From Luteimonas abyssi (lineage in GTDB: Bacteria; Pseudomonadota; Gammaproteobacteria; Xanthomonadales; Xanthomonadaceae): a stretch of 64,000 bases of DNA. The stretch lies in the NCBI RefSeq assembly GCF_001482195.1, contig NZ_KQ759763.1, forward strand, positions 2,567,924 to 2,631,923, written 5' to 3'. Numbering within the stretch: position 1 is the first letter of the stretch; each line of letters begins with the position of its first letter. The translations under genes and the position numbers were made by a program. This document shows, one piece after another, positions 17,474-27,006 of this stretch. The notes below the pieces were generated by a model that saw only the letters and a program-made list of their open reading frames with translations, searched no databases and was not told the DNA's origin.

Positions 17474-18688
17474 TCAGACAGCGTCGTCGTCCAGCGGAAT
17501 CCGGATCTCCGCGCACACACCCCGGTCCGGGCGTCCGGTCAGGCGCAACGATGCGCGCTCGCCGTGCCGCATCGCCAGCTGCGCGCGCACGTTGGTCAGG
17601 CCCACACCGCCACCTACACCGGGATGCAGGCCGGCACCGTCGTCCTCGACCGCCACCGCCAGCCTGTCCGCGTCGATCCAGGCGCGCACCGCGACCCGCA
17701 CCGGCCCCGGTTTGGGCTCGACTCCGTGCTTGATCGCGTTCTCGACCAGCGTGATCAGCAGCAGCGGTGGATACGGGCGTGCACGCAGGTCCGGCGTGGC
17801 ATCGATATCGAACGTCAGGCGTTCGCCGATCCGCAGCCGCACCAGGTCCAGATAGCTGCAGCAGATATCGAGCTGTTGCCCCAGTGTGGAATGCAGCAGA
17901 CGACCGTCGTCGCGCAGCCTGGGAATCGTGGTGCGAAGATGATCGACCAGTGCATCGAGCGTGGCTTCGGCACGCGCCGGATCCTGCCGCACCAGTGCGC
18001 GCACCGAGGCCAGCGTATTGAACAGGAAGTGCGGCTCCACCTGCGCCTGCAGCACACCCAGGCGCAGATCGGCGTCGCGCTTCTGGGCCTGCAGATCGGC
18101 GCGCTCGCGCGCGTCACGGCTGGCCTGCCAGCGGCGCTGCTCGCTGAAGTACGCCCGCAACGCCATCCCGCCGCCGAACAGCGCATACACCAGGACCGGC
18201 AACAGCACCGCCAGCGCCGTCGCATCGGGCCGGAAGCCGGCCATGATCGCGTCGGCGCTGTCCGGGTAGCCCGCGGTTCCCGCCAGCAGATGAGCGATGG
18301 CCGTGCTGCCGATGGAATCGATCGCATAGCTGCCGAGCATGCCCAGCAGCACCGCCGCCACCACGCCGACGCGTTCGCGCCGCAGCGGCCAACGCCGGTG
18401 GCGGACCCAGGTCGCCAGGCCGGGTCCGGCCATGGCCATCAACATGAAGGCGACCACCATGTAGGCCGCGCCGATCAGGCCGGCCCGACCGCTGCCGGCG
18501 AGTGCGTGCCCGATCACCGCCACCACGCCCCATCCGCAGACCGGTACCGCGAACACCCGCGTGCGGCGGACGAACCACGGCCGGCTGAAGACCGGGTAGT
18601 GGCGGTAACGGCTCCAGAGCGCGTTGCCGGCCACGAGCACGTCGGGCGGCAAGGCGCGCTGCAGCGGATAGTCGGAATGGCCTGGCAT
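17474..18688 (-). CDS. LytS/AlgZ-type sensor histidine kinase
   Basis: A 404-residue membrane kinase. Helices at about 45-110 and 145-185 form a membrane sensor with no large periplasmic domain. A short coiled linker leads to the His_kinase box LQAQVEPHFLFNTLASV, whose first His is the phospho-acceptor in this family. The ATPase domain has the N box (LVENAIKHGVEPK) and G boxes (VEDDGAGL, GVGLTNVRAQL). It is co-transcribed with the LytTR regulator downstream. The start is at MPGHSDYPL. Confidence 0.9.
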   Translation of the reverse strand: MPGHSDYPLQRALPPDVLVAGNALWSRYRHYPVFSRPWFVRRTRVFAVPVCGWGVVAVIGHALAGSGRAGLIGAAYMVVAFMLMAMAGPGLATWVRHRRWPLRRERVGVVAAVLLGMLGSYAIDSIGSTAIAHLLAGTAGYPDSADAIMAGFRPDATALAVLLPVLVYALFGGGMALRAYFSEQRRWQASRDARERADLQAQKRDADLRLGVLQAQVEPHFLFNTLASVRALVRQDPARAEATLDALVDHLRTTIPRLRDDGRLLHSTLGQQLDICCSYLDLVRLRIGERLTFDIDATPDLRARPYPPLLLITLVENAIKHGVEPKPGPVRVAVRAWIDADRLAVAVEDDGAGLHPGVGGGVGLTNVRAQLAMRHGERASLRLTGRPDRGVCAEIRIPLDDDAV

Positions 18689-18805
18689 CGTCCTCTCTAT
18701 CCTGCACGCGTGGCGACATCGCCTCCTGTTCCTATGGTCCCGCAGGTTCCGCCTGCGGCGATGCACGCCACAGCACGCACCGCATTGCATCCACACGCGG
18801 ACGCA

Positions 18806-20191
18806 TCAACGTCGTTCGACGCGCTGCATCTGGCCGGCCTGGTGCAGCGTCAACGCGATGACGCGGCCGACGGTATCGCGTTCGAAGTGGATCTCGATCC
18901 CGTGCGCCGCCGCCGCGAAGACGTCGCGACCGGCCGGGGTCAGCGCGAACGCGTCCTGGCCGGTCGCCTGCGCGTGCAGGACATCGTCGTGCGTACGCAC
19001 CGCGATCACGAAGCTCGGCGCCAGCGGATACTCGCCGGCATAGTCGGCCAGCACCAGGTCGTCCGGCACCGGCTCGATGACCGTGGCCTGGCGTGGCCCA
19101 CCGAGCGGCAGCCGGGCATCGAGCAGATGCTGCCCCAGCCCAGCGCCCAGGCCACCGACCGACCACTGTTCCGTATCCGACAGCACCACCACGCCGCGGC
19201 CGCGCATGACGTCGAGTGCCACGTACGAGCTGAAACCACCGGTCCCGCCCTCGTGCGTGTGTACGTGGCGATCGTCCAACGGCGTCAGTATCCAGTTCAT
19301 CGCCATCGCCTGCGATGCCTGCGTGGCGACCGGCTGCATCGCCATCGCCAACGCCGCGTCGAGCGACGACGGCCGCTGTCCCAGGTGGGCCTGTACGTAG
19401 GCCACCATGTCGTCGAGGGTGGCCCGCACGCCGCCGACCGCGGCGAGATCGGTGGCGAAATGCCACGGCGACACCACTCGCGCGTCGCCCGCATGCCCCG
19501 CCGCCGGGCGAACGCCATCCCGCACGTCGTGAATGTAGGCGCCGGGCATGCCCAGCGGTGCGAACAGGCGCTCGGCCAGCAATGATTCAAGATCCCGACC
19601 GGCGCGACGTGCCAGCGCCCACGACAGCAGCATCGAGGCGAAATTGGAGTACTCGAAGCGGGTGCCGGGCGCCACCTCCAGCGACACGCCCGCCAGCGTC
19701 TCCAGCAGCGCGCGGGCATCCACGTCGCGATACGGATCGGTCATGTCGTCGGTCGGCACGTTCGCCGGCAGTCTCGGCAGGCCCGAGGTGTGGGTGACCA
19801 GATGCCGGAGCAGGATCGGCTGGCCCTCGAAGGTGGGGACACGCGCGTCGCCGGGCAGATAGTCGGCCAGCGGATCGTCGAGCGCCGCCCGCCCCTGCAC
19901 GATGAGGTCCGCCAGCAGCACCGCTCCCATGGTCTTGGAGACCGAGCCGATTTCGAACGCCGCATCGGGCCCGATGCGGCCCTCGTCGGCAGGGTCGGCG
20001 CACCGATAAGTGCGGGCGACGCGGTCGCCGTCGATCACCGCTACGGCGAAGCAGGCGCCGGTGCTGTCGCCACGCAGGCGCTGTTCGACCACCGCGGCCA
20101 GCCCGGTATCGGTGGTGGTGTCGGGAGGGCTGGCCTCCGCGGGGCTCGCCGTGGCGAGGGCGAGCGCGAGGGCGGCGATCCTGAGGGTCAC
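18806..20191 (-). CDS. Exported beta-lactamase-like serine hydrolase
   Basis: A 461-residue class C beta-lactamase/esterase-type hydrolase. The GTG at 20191 follows AAGGAG at good spacing and gives a signal peptide cleaved near SPAEA (about 20). Motifs: Ser83-x-x-Lys86 (IGSVSKTM), Tyr181-x-Asn183 (EYSNF), and the third motif as HEGGTGG instead of KTG, common in non-lactamase members. A C-terminal lipocalin-like extension ([13 protein letters not shown] onward) follows. More likely an esterase or peptidase than a resistance enzyme. The flanking kinase gene is on the same strand, 117 bases away. Confidence 0.85.
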   Translation of the reverse strand: MTLRIAALALALATASPAEASPPDTTTDTGLAAVVEQRLRGDSTGACFAVAVIDGDRVARTYRCADPADEGRIGPDAAFEIGSVSKTMGAVLLADLIVQGRAALDDPLADYLPGDARVPTFEGQPILLRHLVTHTSGLPRLPANVPTDDMTDPYRDVDARALLETLAGVSLEVAPGTRFEYSNFASMLLSWALARRAGRDLESLLAERLFAPLGMPGAYIHDVRDGVRPAAGHAGDARVVSPWHFATDLAAVGGVRATLDDMVAYVQAHLGQRPSSLDAALAMAMQPVATQASQAMAMNWILTPLDDRHVHTHEGGTGGFSSYVALDVMRGRGVVVLSDTEQWSVGGLGAGLGQHLLDARLPLGGPRQATVIEPVPDDLVLADYAGEYPLAPSFVIAVRTHDDVLHAQATGQDAFALTPAGRDVFAAAAHGIEIHFERDTVGRVIALTLHQAGQMQRVERR

Positions 20192-20420
20192 GTCGGCAAC
20201 TCCTTGTACGTCGGGTCGCGACGATGCTGCCTCGCCCGGACGCATGACGCCGGCGTTTGCGACGAGCCCCCCGCTATGGGCGACGAACACCGCCCGGCGT
20301 GGCATGAGCCCGGCACCGCGGCATGGGCGCACGAACCCGGCCGAAACCGGCTTCGGCCGGTGGCGAGCCGGTGGAGTGCCGCAGGTGAACACCAAGGCGC
20401 CACATGCCCTCGAGCTCCGT

Positions 20421-21659
20421 TCAATCCGCCAGCAGGTGCCGCATCGCCGCGCGATAGTCGTCCGCGATCGCGTCGGCCTGGGCGTGGCGTCCGTCGGCCA
20501 CGACCCGCCGGCCGTCGACGTGCACCTCGCGCACCAGGGGCACGTTGCCGCTGAAGATCCAGCGGTCGGCCAGGTCCGAGGCGGTCGCACCGGCCAGGAT
20601 CGGCGCGCGGTCGTCGAGCAGCAGCCACTCGTCCTGCGCATCCGCGAAGCCGGTCGGCTCGACACCACCGGCCAGCGCGCCGGCCAGCAGGGTCGCCCCG
20701 ACACTGCCGGAGGTGTCGACCGCGATGTTGCGTCGCTGGGTGACCAGGCGCTGCCCGTACTCCAGCCAGCGCAGTTCTTCCACCGGCGACACCGAGATGT
20801 GCGAATCCGAACCCAGCCCCCAGCGCCCGCCGTCGTCGAGATAATCCGTCAGCGGAAACAGCCCGTCGCCGAGGTTGGCCTCGGTGGTCGGGCACAACGC
20901 CACCGTGGCGCCGCTGCGGGCGATGCCGGCGGTTTCGGCACGGGTGAGATGGGTCGCGTGCACCAGGGTCCAGTGCCGGTCGACCGCCGCATTCGCCAGC
21001 AGCCATTCCACCGGTCGCGCGCCGTGCACGGCGATGCATTCCTCCACTTCGCCGGTCTGCTCGGCGATGTGGACGTGGATCGGCGTGCGTACCGGCAGCG
21101 CACCGAGCACCGCGCGCATGGCGTCGGGCGGCACCGCACGCAGGCTGTGCAGGGCCACGCCGACGCGCAGGCCATCGTCGGCGCGCGCGCGCAGGGATTC
21201 GAACAGGCGCAGGTAGGCATCGACCTGGTGACCGAAGCGACGCTGCCGTTCGGACAGCGGTCGCCCATCGAAGCCGCCGGTCATGTACAGCACCGGCAGC
21301 AGGGTCAGGCGGATGCCGGTCTCGCGTGCGGCGGCGATCAGCGCCAGCGACATCTCGGCCGGATCGGCGTAAGGCGTGCCGTCGGGCTGGTGATGCACGT
21401 AGTGGAACTCGCACACGCGGGTATAGCCGGCCGCGAGCATCTCGGCATAGAGCTGGGCCGCCACCGCATGCAGACGGTCCGGCGTCATCCGGCCGGCGAA
21501 GCGGTACATGGTCTCGCGCCAGGTCCAGAAGCTGTCGCTGGGATCGGTACGGTGCTCGGCCATTCCCGCCATCGCCCGCTGGAACGCGTGCGAATGCAGA
21601 TTGGCGATGCCCGGTACGCGCCAGCCGGCGGCTTCGCGGGACACGGACGGCAGGGACAT
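20421..21659 (-). CDS. hutF: Formimidoylglutamate deiminase
   Basis: A 412-residue amidohydrolase converting N-formimidoyl-L-glutamate to N-formyl-L-glutamate plus ammonia in histidine breakdown. Typical HutF sequence: [88 protein letters not shown]. The N-terminus is short: the metal motif begins about residue 20, and an in-frame TAG lies 39 bases before the ATG with no other start between, so the usual small N-terminal strand domain is partly missing. It is divergent from hutI. Confidence 0.9.
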   Translation of the reverse strand: MSLPSVSREAAGWRVPGIANLHSHAFQRAMAGMAEHRTDPSDSFWTWRETMYRFAGRMTPDRLHAVAAQLYAEMLAAGYTRVCEFHYVHHQPDGTPYADPAEMSLALIAAARETGIRLTLLPVLYMTGGFDGRPLSERQRRFGHQVDAYLRLFESLRARADDGLRVGVALHSLRAVPPDAMRAVLGALPVRTPIHVHIAEQTGEVEECIAVHGARPVEWLLANAAVDRHWTLVHATHLTRAETAGIARSGATVALCPTTEANLGDGLFPLTDYLDDGGRWGLGSDSHISVSPVEELRWLEYGQRLVTQRRNIAVDTSGSVGATLLAGALAGGVEPTGFADAQDEWLLLDDRAPILAGATASDLADRWIFSGNVPLVREVHVDGRRVVADGRHAQADAIADDYRAAMRHLLAD

Positions 21660-21980
21660 GGCGACCTCGACGGCGATGGGAGTGAATACGCTAGGCTAGC
21701 GCCTCGCCCGGTCCGTTCCCAGCGCGCGGATCCAGGCAGGCAGGTCCGAATCGCTCGAGCCGGTGGGTCCCGTCGCGGTTGCGATGGCCGCTGGCGCGAT
21801 CATGTTCGTCGTACGCTTGCCTGCCCGTCAGGCCAGACACCGCCGTGGTCGCGGCGACGCCGGCCGCGAGCCCCGCCCCCGGGCGGCACTCGGCCGGTGC
21901 GCGAGCGCGGGCGTCGCCATGGCGACCGGGTCTGGACGGACGCAGCGACGACGGTAACGGTGGCAATGATGGAGGTAGCG
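21660..21980. other. hutF-hutI divergent intergenic region
   Basis: A 321-base gap holding the promoters of both hut genes. I see no convincing coding frame and no clear -35/-10 pair. A partial inverted pair TTGCCTG/CAGGC near 21818-21834 is too weak to call a HutC site. No hutC, hutH, hutU or hutG is in the window. Confidence 0.4.
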
Positions 21981-23210
21981 GTGACGACTGAACGCTGGGA
22001 CGGCCTGCTGGTCGGCCCGACCCTGATCACCCTGGCCGGCGACAGCGGCTACGGGCGGGTAACGGATGCGGCGCTGGGATGGCGCGACGGTCGTATCGTG
22101 TTCGCCGGTCCGCGAACCGCGCTGCCCGCCGCGCCGGAGACCCTGGCCGACACCGTGACCGAGACCGACGGCTGCGTGACCCCGGGCCTGATCGACTGCC
22201 ACACACATCTGGTGTTCGCCGGCAACCGCGCCGGCGAGTTCGAGCAGCGCCTGCAGGGCGCGAGCTACGAAGAGATCGCGCGCAACGGCGGCGGCATCGT
22301 CTCCAGCGTGCGCGGTGTACGCGAGGCCTCCGAAGACGCATTGCTCGCGGCCTCGTTGCCGCGTGCCCGGGCACTGGTCGAGGACGGCGCCACCACGCTC
22401 GAGATCAAGTCCGGCTACGGACTGGACTTCGACAACGAACGCAAGATGTTGCGCGTCGCGCGCGCGGTGGGCGACGCGCTCGGCATCGGTGTGCGCACCA
22501 CGTTCCTCGGCGCGCATGCGGTGCCGCCGGAGTTCGCCGGCCGTTCCGATGCCTACATCGACGCCGTCTGCGACTGGCTTCCGCGCCTGTATGCCGAAGG
22601 CCTGGTGGACGCGGTCGACGCCTTCGCCGAGCGCATCGCCTTCGACACCGCGCAGACGCGACGCGTGTTCGAGGTCGCACGCGGACTCGGCCTGCCGGTC
22701 AAGCTGCATGCCGACCAGCTCGGCGACGGCGACGGCGCGGCGCTGGTGGCCGAATTCGGTGGCCTCTCGGCCGATCATGTCGAATACACCTCGGAAGCCG
22801 GCGTGCGCGCGATGGCGGCGGCCGGGACCGTGGCGGTGTTGCTGCCCGGCGCCTTCCACGTCCTGCGCGAAACCCGCCTGCCTCCGCTGGACGCGTTCCG
22901 CGCGTCCGGCGTGCCCATGGCGGTGGCGACCGATTGCAATCCCGGCACCTCGCCACTGCTGTCGCTGCGACAGGCGATGCAGCTGGCCTGCACGCTGTTC
23001 CGGCTCACCCCCGAAGATGCCCTGCGCGGCGCGACGGTGCACGCTGCGCGCGCGCTCGGCCATGACGACCGTGGCCGCCTGGCACCGGGCCTGCGCGCCG
23101 ACTTCGTGCACTGGAACGTCGCCGAGCCCGCCGAGCTGTGCTACTGGCTGGGCGGCCGTCTCGCCCGCGGGGTCTATGCCGGCGGGCGCGAGGTGGCCGG
23201 GAACCGCTGA
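21981..23210 (+). CDS. hutI: Imidazolonepropionase
   Basis: A 409-residue enzyme opening the imidazolone ring to give N-formimidoyl-L-glutamate. Motifs: [73 protein letters not shown] and the catalytic [12 protein letters not shown] at 21981 is chosen because GGAGG (21971-21975) sits five bases before it; the ATGs at 21966 and 21969 would place that site inside the gene. Its product is the substrate of HutF, encoded divergently, so the two genes form the last visible steps of the hut pathway here. Confidence 0.93.
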   Translation: MTTERWDGLLVGPTLITLAGDSGYGRVTDAALGWRDGRIVFAGPRTALPAAPETLADTVTETDGCVTPGLIDCHTHLVFAGNRAGEFEQRLQGASYEEIARNGGGIVSSVRGVREASEDALLAASLPRARALVEDGATTLEIKSGYGLDFDNERKMLRVARAVGDALGIGVRTTFLGAHAVPPEFAGRSDAYIDAVCDWLPRLYAEGLVDAVDAFAERIAFDTAQTRRVFEVARGLGLPVKLHADQLGDGDGAALVAEFGGLSADHVEYTSEAGVRAMAAAGTVAVLLPGAFHVLRETRLPPLDAFRASGVPMAVATDCNPGTSPLLSLRQAMQLACTLFRLTPEDALRGATVHAARALGHDDRGRLAPGLRADFVHWNVAEPAELCYWLGGRLARGVYAGGREVAGNR

Positions 23211-23361
23211 GGCCCGCACAGGTCGACGGACGCCACGCCGTCCCCGGGCCCGCAGGCAGGGCGCCTCGCCGCGCCTCCTCGTGCCATCCGCGCCCGCTCT
23301 TCCGGACCGGCACGGTTCGGGCGGATGCCGCGGGCACCCCAGCCCCGACCCCAGAAACGAC

Positions 23362-23385
23362 AAAACCCCGCCGGAGCGGGGTTTT
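23362..23385. terminator. Bidirectional rho-independent terminator
   Basis: A perfect 10-bp stem, AAAACCCCGC and GCGGGGTTTT, with a 4-base loop, lies between convergent hutI and the THX gene. A-run and T-run on the two sides make it work for both strands. Confidence 0.85.
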
Positions 23386-23404
23386 CGTGACGCGCCAGGC
23401 CGGG

Positions 23405-23584
23405 TCAGTCGGCCTTGGAGACGGTCTTCTTCGCCACCTTCTTGGCCGGCGCCTTGACCACGGTCTTCTTCGCCACCGGCGAGGTCGCCGTCGCCGCGGT
23501 CTTGATCACCGCCTTCGAGCGCGCGTTGCCGTAGCTGGAGTTGTAACGCTTGCCCTTGAGGGTCTTGCGATCGCCCTTGCCCAT
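23405..23584 (-). CDS. 30S ribosomal protein THX (extended tail)
   Basis: A 59-residue basic protein. The first 24 residues, MGKGDRKTLKGKRYNSSYGN and on, match the small ribosomal subunit protein THX, which sits in the 30S head. The remaining 35 residues are an Ala/Lys/Val/Thr-rich tail with repeated AKKTV and PAKK units, resembling histone-like tails and not present in the short Thermus-type protein. The start is the ATG at 23584. The strong convergent terminator ends the transcript. Confidence 0.8.
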   Translation of the reverse strand: MGKGDRKTLKGKRYNSSYGNARSKAVIKTAATATSPVAKKTVVKAPAKKVAKKTVSKAD

Positions 23585-23650
23585 CGTCTTGCTCCTGAAT
23601 ATGTGCCGGAATTGCGTTGCGCCGGTCGGCGCACGGGACCCCACATTCTA

Positions 23651-24055
23651 TCACGCGGCTGCCGGGCGTCCGCGGGCGTGGGTCAGTCTCAGGTTGACCA
23701 GATGGGCTGCCGCCAGCAGCAGGCCGCCGATGGTCATGATGACCGCGTGCAGCACGCTGTGATCGTGCAGATGGGTGAACGCACCGGCCCAGACCAGGAC
23801 CAGGCCGGGGACCAGCAACAGCCAGGCGTGGAACCCGCGATGGCGTCGATAGCCCAGGGTGAGCGTCGTCAGCCCGAGCAGGCTCGCGAAGACGACGAAG
23901 GCCTGGTCGAAGTCGATCAAGCCGCCGAAACGCAATCCCAGTGCCGGCGCGAGCGCCAGCAACAGCGGCAGCATGGCGCAGTGGATCGCGCAGAGGAACG
24001 ACGCGGCGAAGCCGAGTCGATCCGCATTGCGAAGGGCGTGACGTGGTGTGGCCAT
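23651..24055 (-). CDS. MerC-family membrane protein, likely Zur-controlled
   Basis: A 134-residue protein with four membrane helices. The first helix holds a Cys pair (FLCAIHCAMLPLLLAL), as in MerC-domain proteins that move metal ions. A His cluster sits in a loop (THLHDHSVLH, about 104-113). MerC was found in mercury operons, but genes of this type beside zinc receptors are better explained by zinc. It is divergent from a ZnuD-like receptor. A minus-strand TATAAT (24094-24089) overlaps a Zur-like palindrome just upstream of this gene. Confidence 0.75.
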   Translation of the reverse strand: MATPRHALRNADRLGFAASFLCAIHCAMLPLLLALAPALGLRFGGLIDFDQAFVVFASLLGLTTLTLGYRRHRGFHAWLLLVPGLVLVWAGAFTHLHDHSVLHAVIMTIGGLLLAAAHLVNLRLTHARGRPAAA

Positions 24056-24083
24056 GACGTAAGTTGGGGTGCTTTTCGAGATT

Positions 24084-24099
24084 GAAATATTATAACATC
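24084..24099. promoter_or_regulatory. Zur-box-like site between MerC-like and znuD-like genes
   Basis: GAAATATTATAACATC resembles the AT-rich gammaproteobacterial Zur operator (core GTTATAnTATAAC). It is the only AT-rich block in the region and contains a perfect -10 TATAAT for the minus-strand gene. A Zur-type regulator is encoded at 29204-29695. Inference: zinc-dependent repression of both divergent genes. Confidence 0.6.
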
Positions 24100-24130
24100 G
24101 CCGCGTCCTTTCCCAGTCTACCGGATTCCG

Positions 24131-26374
24131 ATGTACACGACCTTGCCCTTGCGCCGTCGCCGCCTCGTGGTGGCGCTGTCCCTCGCCGTCGCGGCCACGC
24201 CCGCCCTGGCCCAGAATGACCCACGCCACAACGAACCCAAGGATCTGGATGCGGTGATCGTGCGCGCGGTGCCGATCGCCCGCAGCGTCGACGACCTGGT
24301 CCGCCCGGTGGAAGTGCTGGCCGGCGAACGCCTGGACGAAGTCCGCGCCACCTCGCTCGGCGGCACCGTGGATCGCCTGCCCGGCATCCAGTCGTCCTAC
24401 TTCGGCCCCGGCGTCGGCCGGCCGGTGATCCGCGGCCTCGATGGTGCGCGCGTGCAGGTGCTCAACGACGGCCTCGCCTCCGGCGACGTGTCCACCGTCA
24501 GCGTGGACCACGCGGTGTCGATCGAGCCGTTCCTGGCCAACCAGATCGAGGTGCTCAAGGGCCCCGCCACCCTGCTGTACGGCAGCGGCGCGATCGGCGG
24601 TGCGGTCAACGTGGTCGACGGCCGCATTCCCGAGGCGGTGACCGCCGAGCCGCTGGAAGGCCGCGCGGAGGTGCGCGCCGGCACGGTCGCCAACGAGCGC
24701 ATGGGCATGTTCCGTCTCGACGGCACCAACGGCGGCAACCTCGTCTTCCACATCGATGCGTTGCATCGCGAGACCGACGATTACGACATTCCCGGCTACG
24801 CCGAGGCGCCTCACGCCGGCCATGACGATCACGGCCACGGGGACCACGACGATCACGATCACGACGAACCCGGCGCCCGCGGCACCCTGCCCAACAGCGC
24901 CCTGCGCACCAGCGCCGCGGCGTTCGGCATGTCCTGGATCGGCGAGCGCGGCTTCCTCGGCGCGAGCGTGAGCATGTTCGACACCCGCTACGGCGTGCCC
25001 GGGCACGTCCATGCGCACGACGATCACGATCACGGCCACGGGCATGACGATCACGACGACCATGGTCACGACGATCACGGCCATGACGACGAACACGGGC
25101 ATGGCCATGACGATCACGATGTCCGGATCGTGCTGAGCCAGCGACGCGGCGAGGTCCGCGGCGGCCTGAACGACCTCGGTGTGTTCGACAGCCTGCGCTT
25201 CAAGCTCGCCCGTACCGAATACACCCACACCGAGTACGAAGGCGACGACGTCGGTACCGTTTTCGACAACGACAGCACCGAAGCCCGGCTCGAACTGACC
25301 CATCGCCCCCTCGCCGGCTGGACCGGCGCATTCGGCCTGCAGGCGTCGCAGCGCGATTTCAGCGCCGTGGGTGCGGAAGCCTTCGTGCCCGACTCCAGAA
25401 CGCGCGACGCCGGCCTGTTCTGGATCGGCGAGCGCAACTTCGGTGCGGTCGACGTCGAACTCGGCGCCCGCTACGACCGCAACGAGATCGACGTCGACGA
25501 GACCCTGGCGATCGGTCCCTCGCGCGACTTCGGCGCGACCAGCCTGTCGGCCGCCGCGCGCTGGCACCTCACCGACGCTTTGCACCTGTCGTTCGGACTC
25601 GACCGCGCCCAGCGCACCCCGACCGCCGAAGAGCTCTACTCCGATGGCCTGCACGTGGCCACGCAGAGCTACGAGTTCGGCAATGCGCAGCTGGATGTCG
25701 AGACCGCCAACCGCGCCGAGATCGGCCTGCACTGGCATGGCGACAATGTCCGCGTCGGTGCGGCGATCTATCACGTGCGGTACGACGACTTCATCTACCT
25801 GGCCGACACCGGTGTGGTCGATGGCGGCACACCGGCCCACGTGTGGAACCAGGCCGATGCCAACTTCACCGGCGGCGAGGTGGATGTGCAGTGGGACTTC
25901 CTGCGTAACGATTTCGGCACCTTCACCGTGCGCACGTTCGGCGACGTGGTGCGCGGGCGGCTGGACGGCAGCGGCACGCGCGAGGTGGCGTTTTCCGTGC
26001 CGCACGGCGACCACACCCACGACTACACGGCCGATCTGGCCCTCACCGGCAACCTGCCGCGCATCGCGCCGTCGCGCCTGGGCGGCGAGCTGCGCTGGCG
26101 CTCCCTCGACGGCGGCTGGCGTGCCGGCGTCGGTGCCGTGCGTTACGCCTCGCAGAACGATGTCGCCGAGCACGAGCACCGTTCGGACGGGTACACCCTG
26201 GTCCACGCCAACATCGCCTGGCATGCCGACACCGCCGCCGGCAACGCGTGGGAGATCTTCCTCGACGGCAACAACCTGCTCGACGAGGAAGCCCGCCCGC
26301 ACACCTCGTTCCTGCGCGATCTCGCCCCGCTTCCGGGCCGCAACGTCACCGCTGGCGTGCGCGTGTTCTTCTGA
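24131..26374 (+). CDS. znuD: TonB-dependent zinc receptor, ZnuD-like, His-rich loops
   Basis: A 747-residue outer-membrane receptor: signal peptide to about residue 27, plug domain about 40-170 (DAVIVRAVPI, LPGIQSSYFGPGVGRPVIRGL, GPATLLYGSGAIGGAVNVVDG), then a 22-strand-type barrel ending in VRVFF with terminal Phe. Two extracellular-loop segments are packed with His and Asp: 228-245 (7 His) and 291-330 (16 His in 40). ZnuD of Neisseria imports zinc with a His-rich loop, which with the Zur-like box argues for zinc uptake. Cobalt or nickel cannot be excluded. It uses TonB energy to feed the periplasm. Confidence 0.85.
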   Translation: MYTTLPLRRRRLVVALSLAVAATPALAQNDPRHNEPKDLDAVIVRAVPIARSVDDLVRPVEVLAGERLDEVRATSLGGTVDRLPGIQSSYFGPGVGRPVIRGLDGARVQVLNDGLASGDVSTVSVDHAVSIEPFLANQIEVLKGPATLLYGSGAIGGAVNVVDGRIPEAVTAEPLEGRAEVRAGTVANERMGMFRLDGTNGGNLVFHIDALHRETDDYDIPGYAEAPHAGHDDHGHGDHDDHDHDEPGARGTLPNSALRTSAAAFGMSWIGERGFLGASVSMFDTRYGVPGHVHAHDDHDHGHGHDDHDDHGHDDHGHDDEHGHGHDDHDVRIVLSQRRGEVRGGLNDLGVFDSLRFKLARTEYTHTEYEGDDVGTVFDNDSTEARLELTHRPLAGWTGAFGLQASQRDFSAVGAEAFVPDSRTRDAGLFWIGERNFGAVDVELGARYDRNEIDVDETLAIGPSRDFGATSLSAAARWHLTDALHLSFGLDRAQRTPTAEELYSDGLHVATQSYEFGNAQLDVETANRAEIGLHWHGDNVRVGAAIYHVRYDDFIYLADTGVVDGGTPAHVWNQADANFTGGEVDVQWDFLRNDFGTFTVRTFGDVVRGRLDGSGTREVAFSVPHGDHTHDYTADLALTGNLPRIAPSRLGGELRWRSLDGGWRAGVGAVRYASQNDVAEHEHRSDGYTLVHANIAWHADTAAGNAWEIFLDGNNLLDEEARPHTSFLRDLAPLPGRNVTAGVRVFF

Positions 26375-26774
26375 CGGGCGATACCGACGCGTCACCCGAG
26401 GCGCCGGATGTTCCGGCGCCTCGACGCCCGACGTGCTCACCGGGCCCGGACGTCGCCACGACGTCCAGGCCCGTCTCGATCAGCAGCGCATTGACACAGG
26501 CCAGGTGCTGGACTGCGATCGCGCGGCAGGCCCGGGCCCAGGCGCTCGGCTCCTGGGCAGGCAGCCCGATGCGTTCGAGCGCGCGCGCGTGCCGTTCCAT
26601 CCGCGAGGCCATCTCCAGCAGGACTTCGCCATTCGCACTCTGTTGTTCGGCGAGGCGCGCACGGCGCCCGGCGGCGATCGCCCGACCCACTTTCCGATAC
26701 GCAGCCCATCGTCCGACCGACCATCCGGCGCATGCCGCGAGCCCCATGAACGCTGCGACGAGCCATGCGCTCAT
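26346..26774 (-). CDS. Hypothetical single-span membrane protein
   Basis: A 142-residue protein with one N-terminal hydrophobic segment (MSAWLVAAFMGLAACAGWSVG), then a basic and helical region (RRARLAEQQSANGEVLLEMASRM) and a disordered Gly/Ser/Arg tail. No family recognised. It overlaps the znuD-like stop on the opposite strand by 29 bases. The frame stays open far upstream without signs of coding, so reality rests only on the helix and plausible composition. Confidence 0.4.
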   Translation of the reverse strand: MSAWLVAAFMGLAACAGWSVGRWAAYRKVGRAIAAGRRARLAEQQSANGEVLLEMASRMERHARALERIGLPAQEPSAWARACRAIAVQHLACVNALLIETGLDVVATSGPGEHVGRRGAGTSGASGDASVSPVRRTRARQR

Positions 26775-26962
26775 GCGCGGCCGCCCACGGGCGACGCCGA
26801 TGGATCCGTCGCGATGTCGGCACTCGATTGCACGCGTCCTGCGCTCCCCGCGGACCCGGTTCCGTCCGTCCCGGCCAAATTGCCACCTGAAATTTGAATA
26901 GTCAACAACCAAAAATTGCATAAGGATCGCGACGCCTAAGCAACAATGAGTCCGCACCCCCG

Positions 26963-26987
26963 AAAGCCGGCACGCCCGGCTTTTTTT
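26963..26987 (+). terminator. Rho-independent terminator inside a 5' leader
   Basis: Stem AAGCCGG/CCGGCTT with loop CACGC (26964-26982, extended by one A-T pair) is followed by a run of seven T (26981-26987). It ends only 20 bases before the start of the HTH gene and does not follow any plus-strand gene within 580 bases, so it should end a short leader RNA. Confidence 0.7.
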
Positions 26988-27006
26988 GTTACCCGTACGC
27001 GAGCCC

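Noticed and set aside
18806..20191. Beta-lactamase resistance gene
   Set aside because: The third motif is HEGG rather than KTG and a lipocalin-like C-terminal extension is present, typical of esterase/peptidase relatives.
20421..23210. Complete hut operon
   Set aside because: Only hutF and hutI are here; hutH, hutU, hutG and hutC are not in the window.
25011..25120. CRISPR- or tandem-repeat-like DNA (CACGACGATCACG units)
   Set aside because: The repeat is in frame and encodes the HDDH-rich loop of the TonB receptor; there are no spacers.
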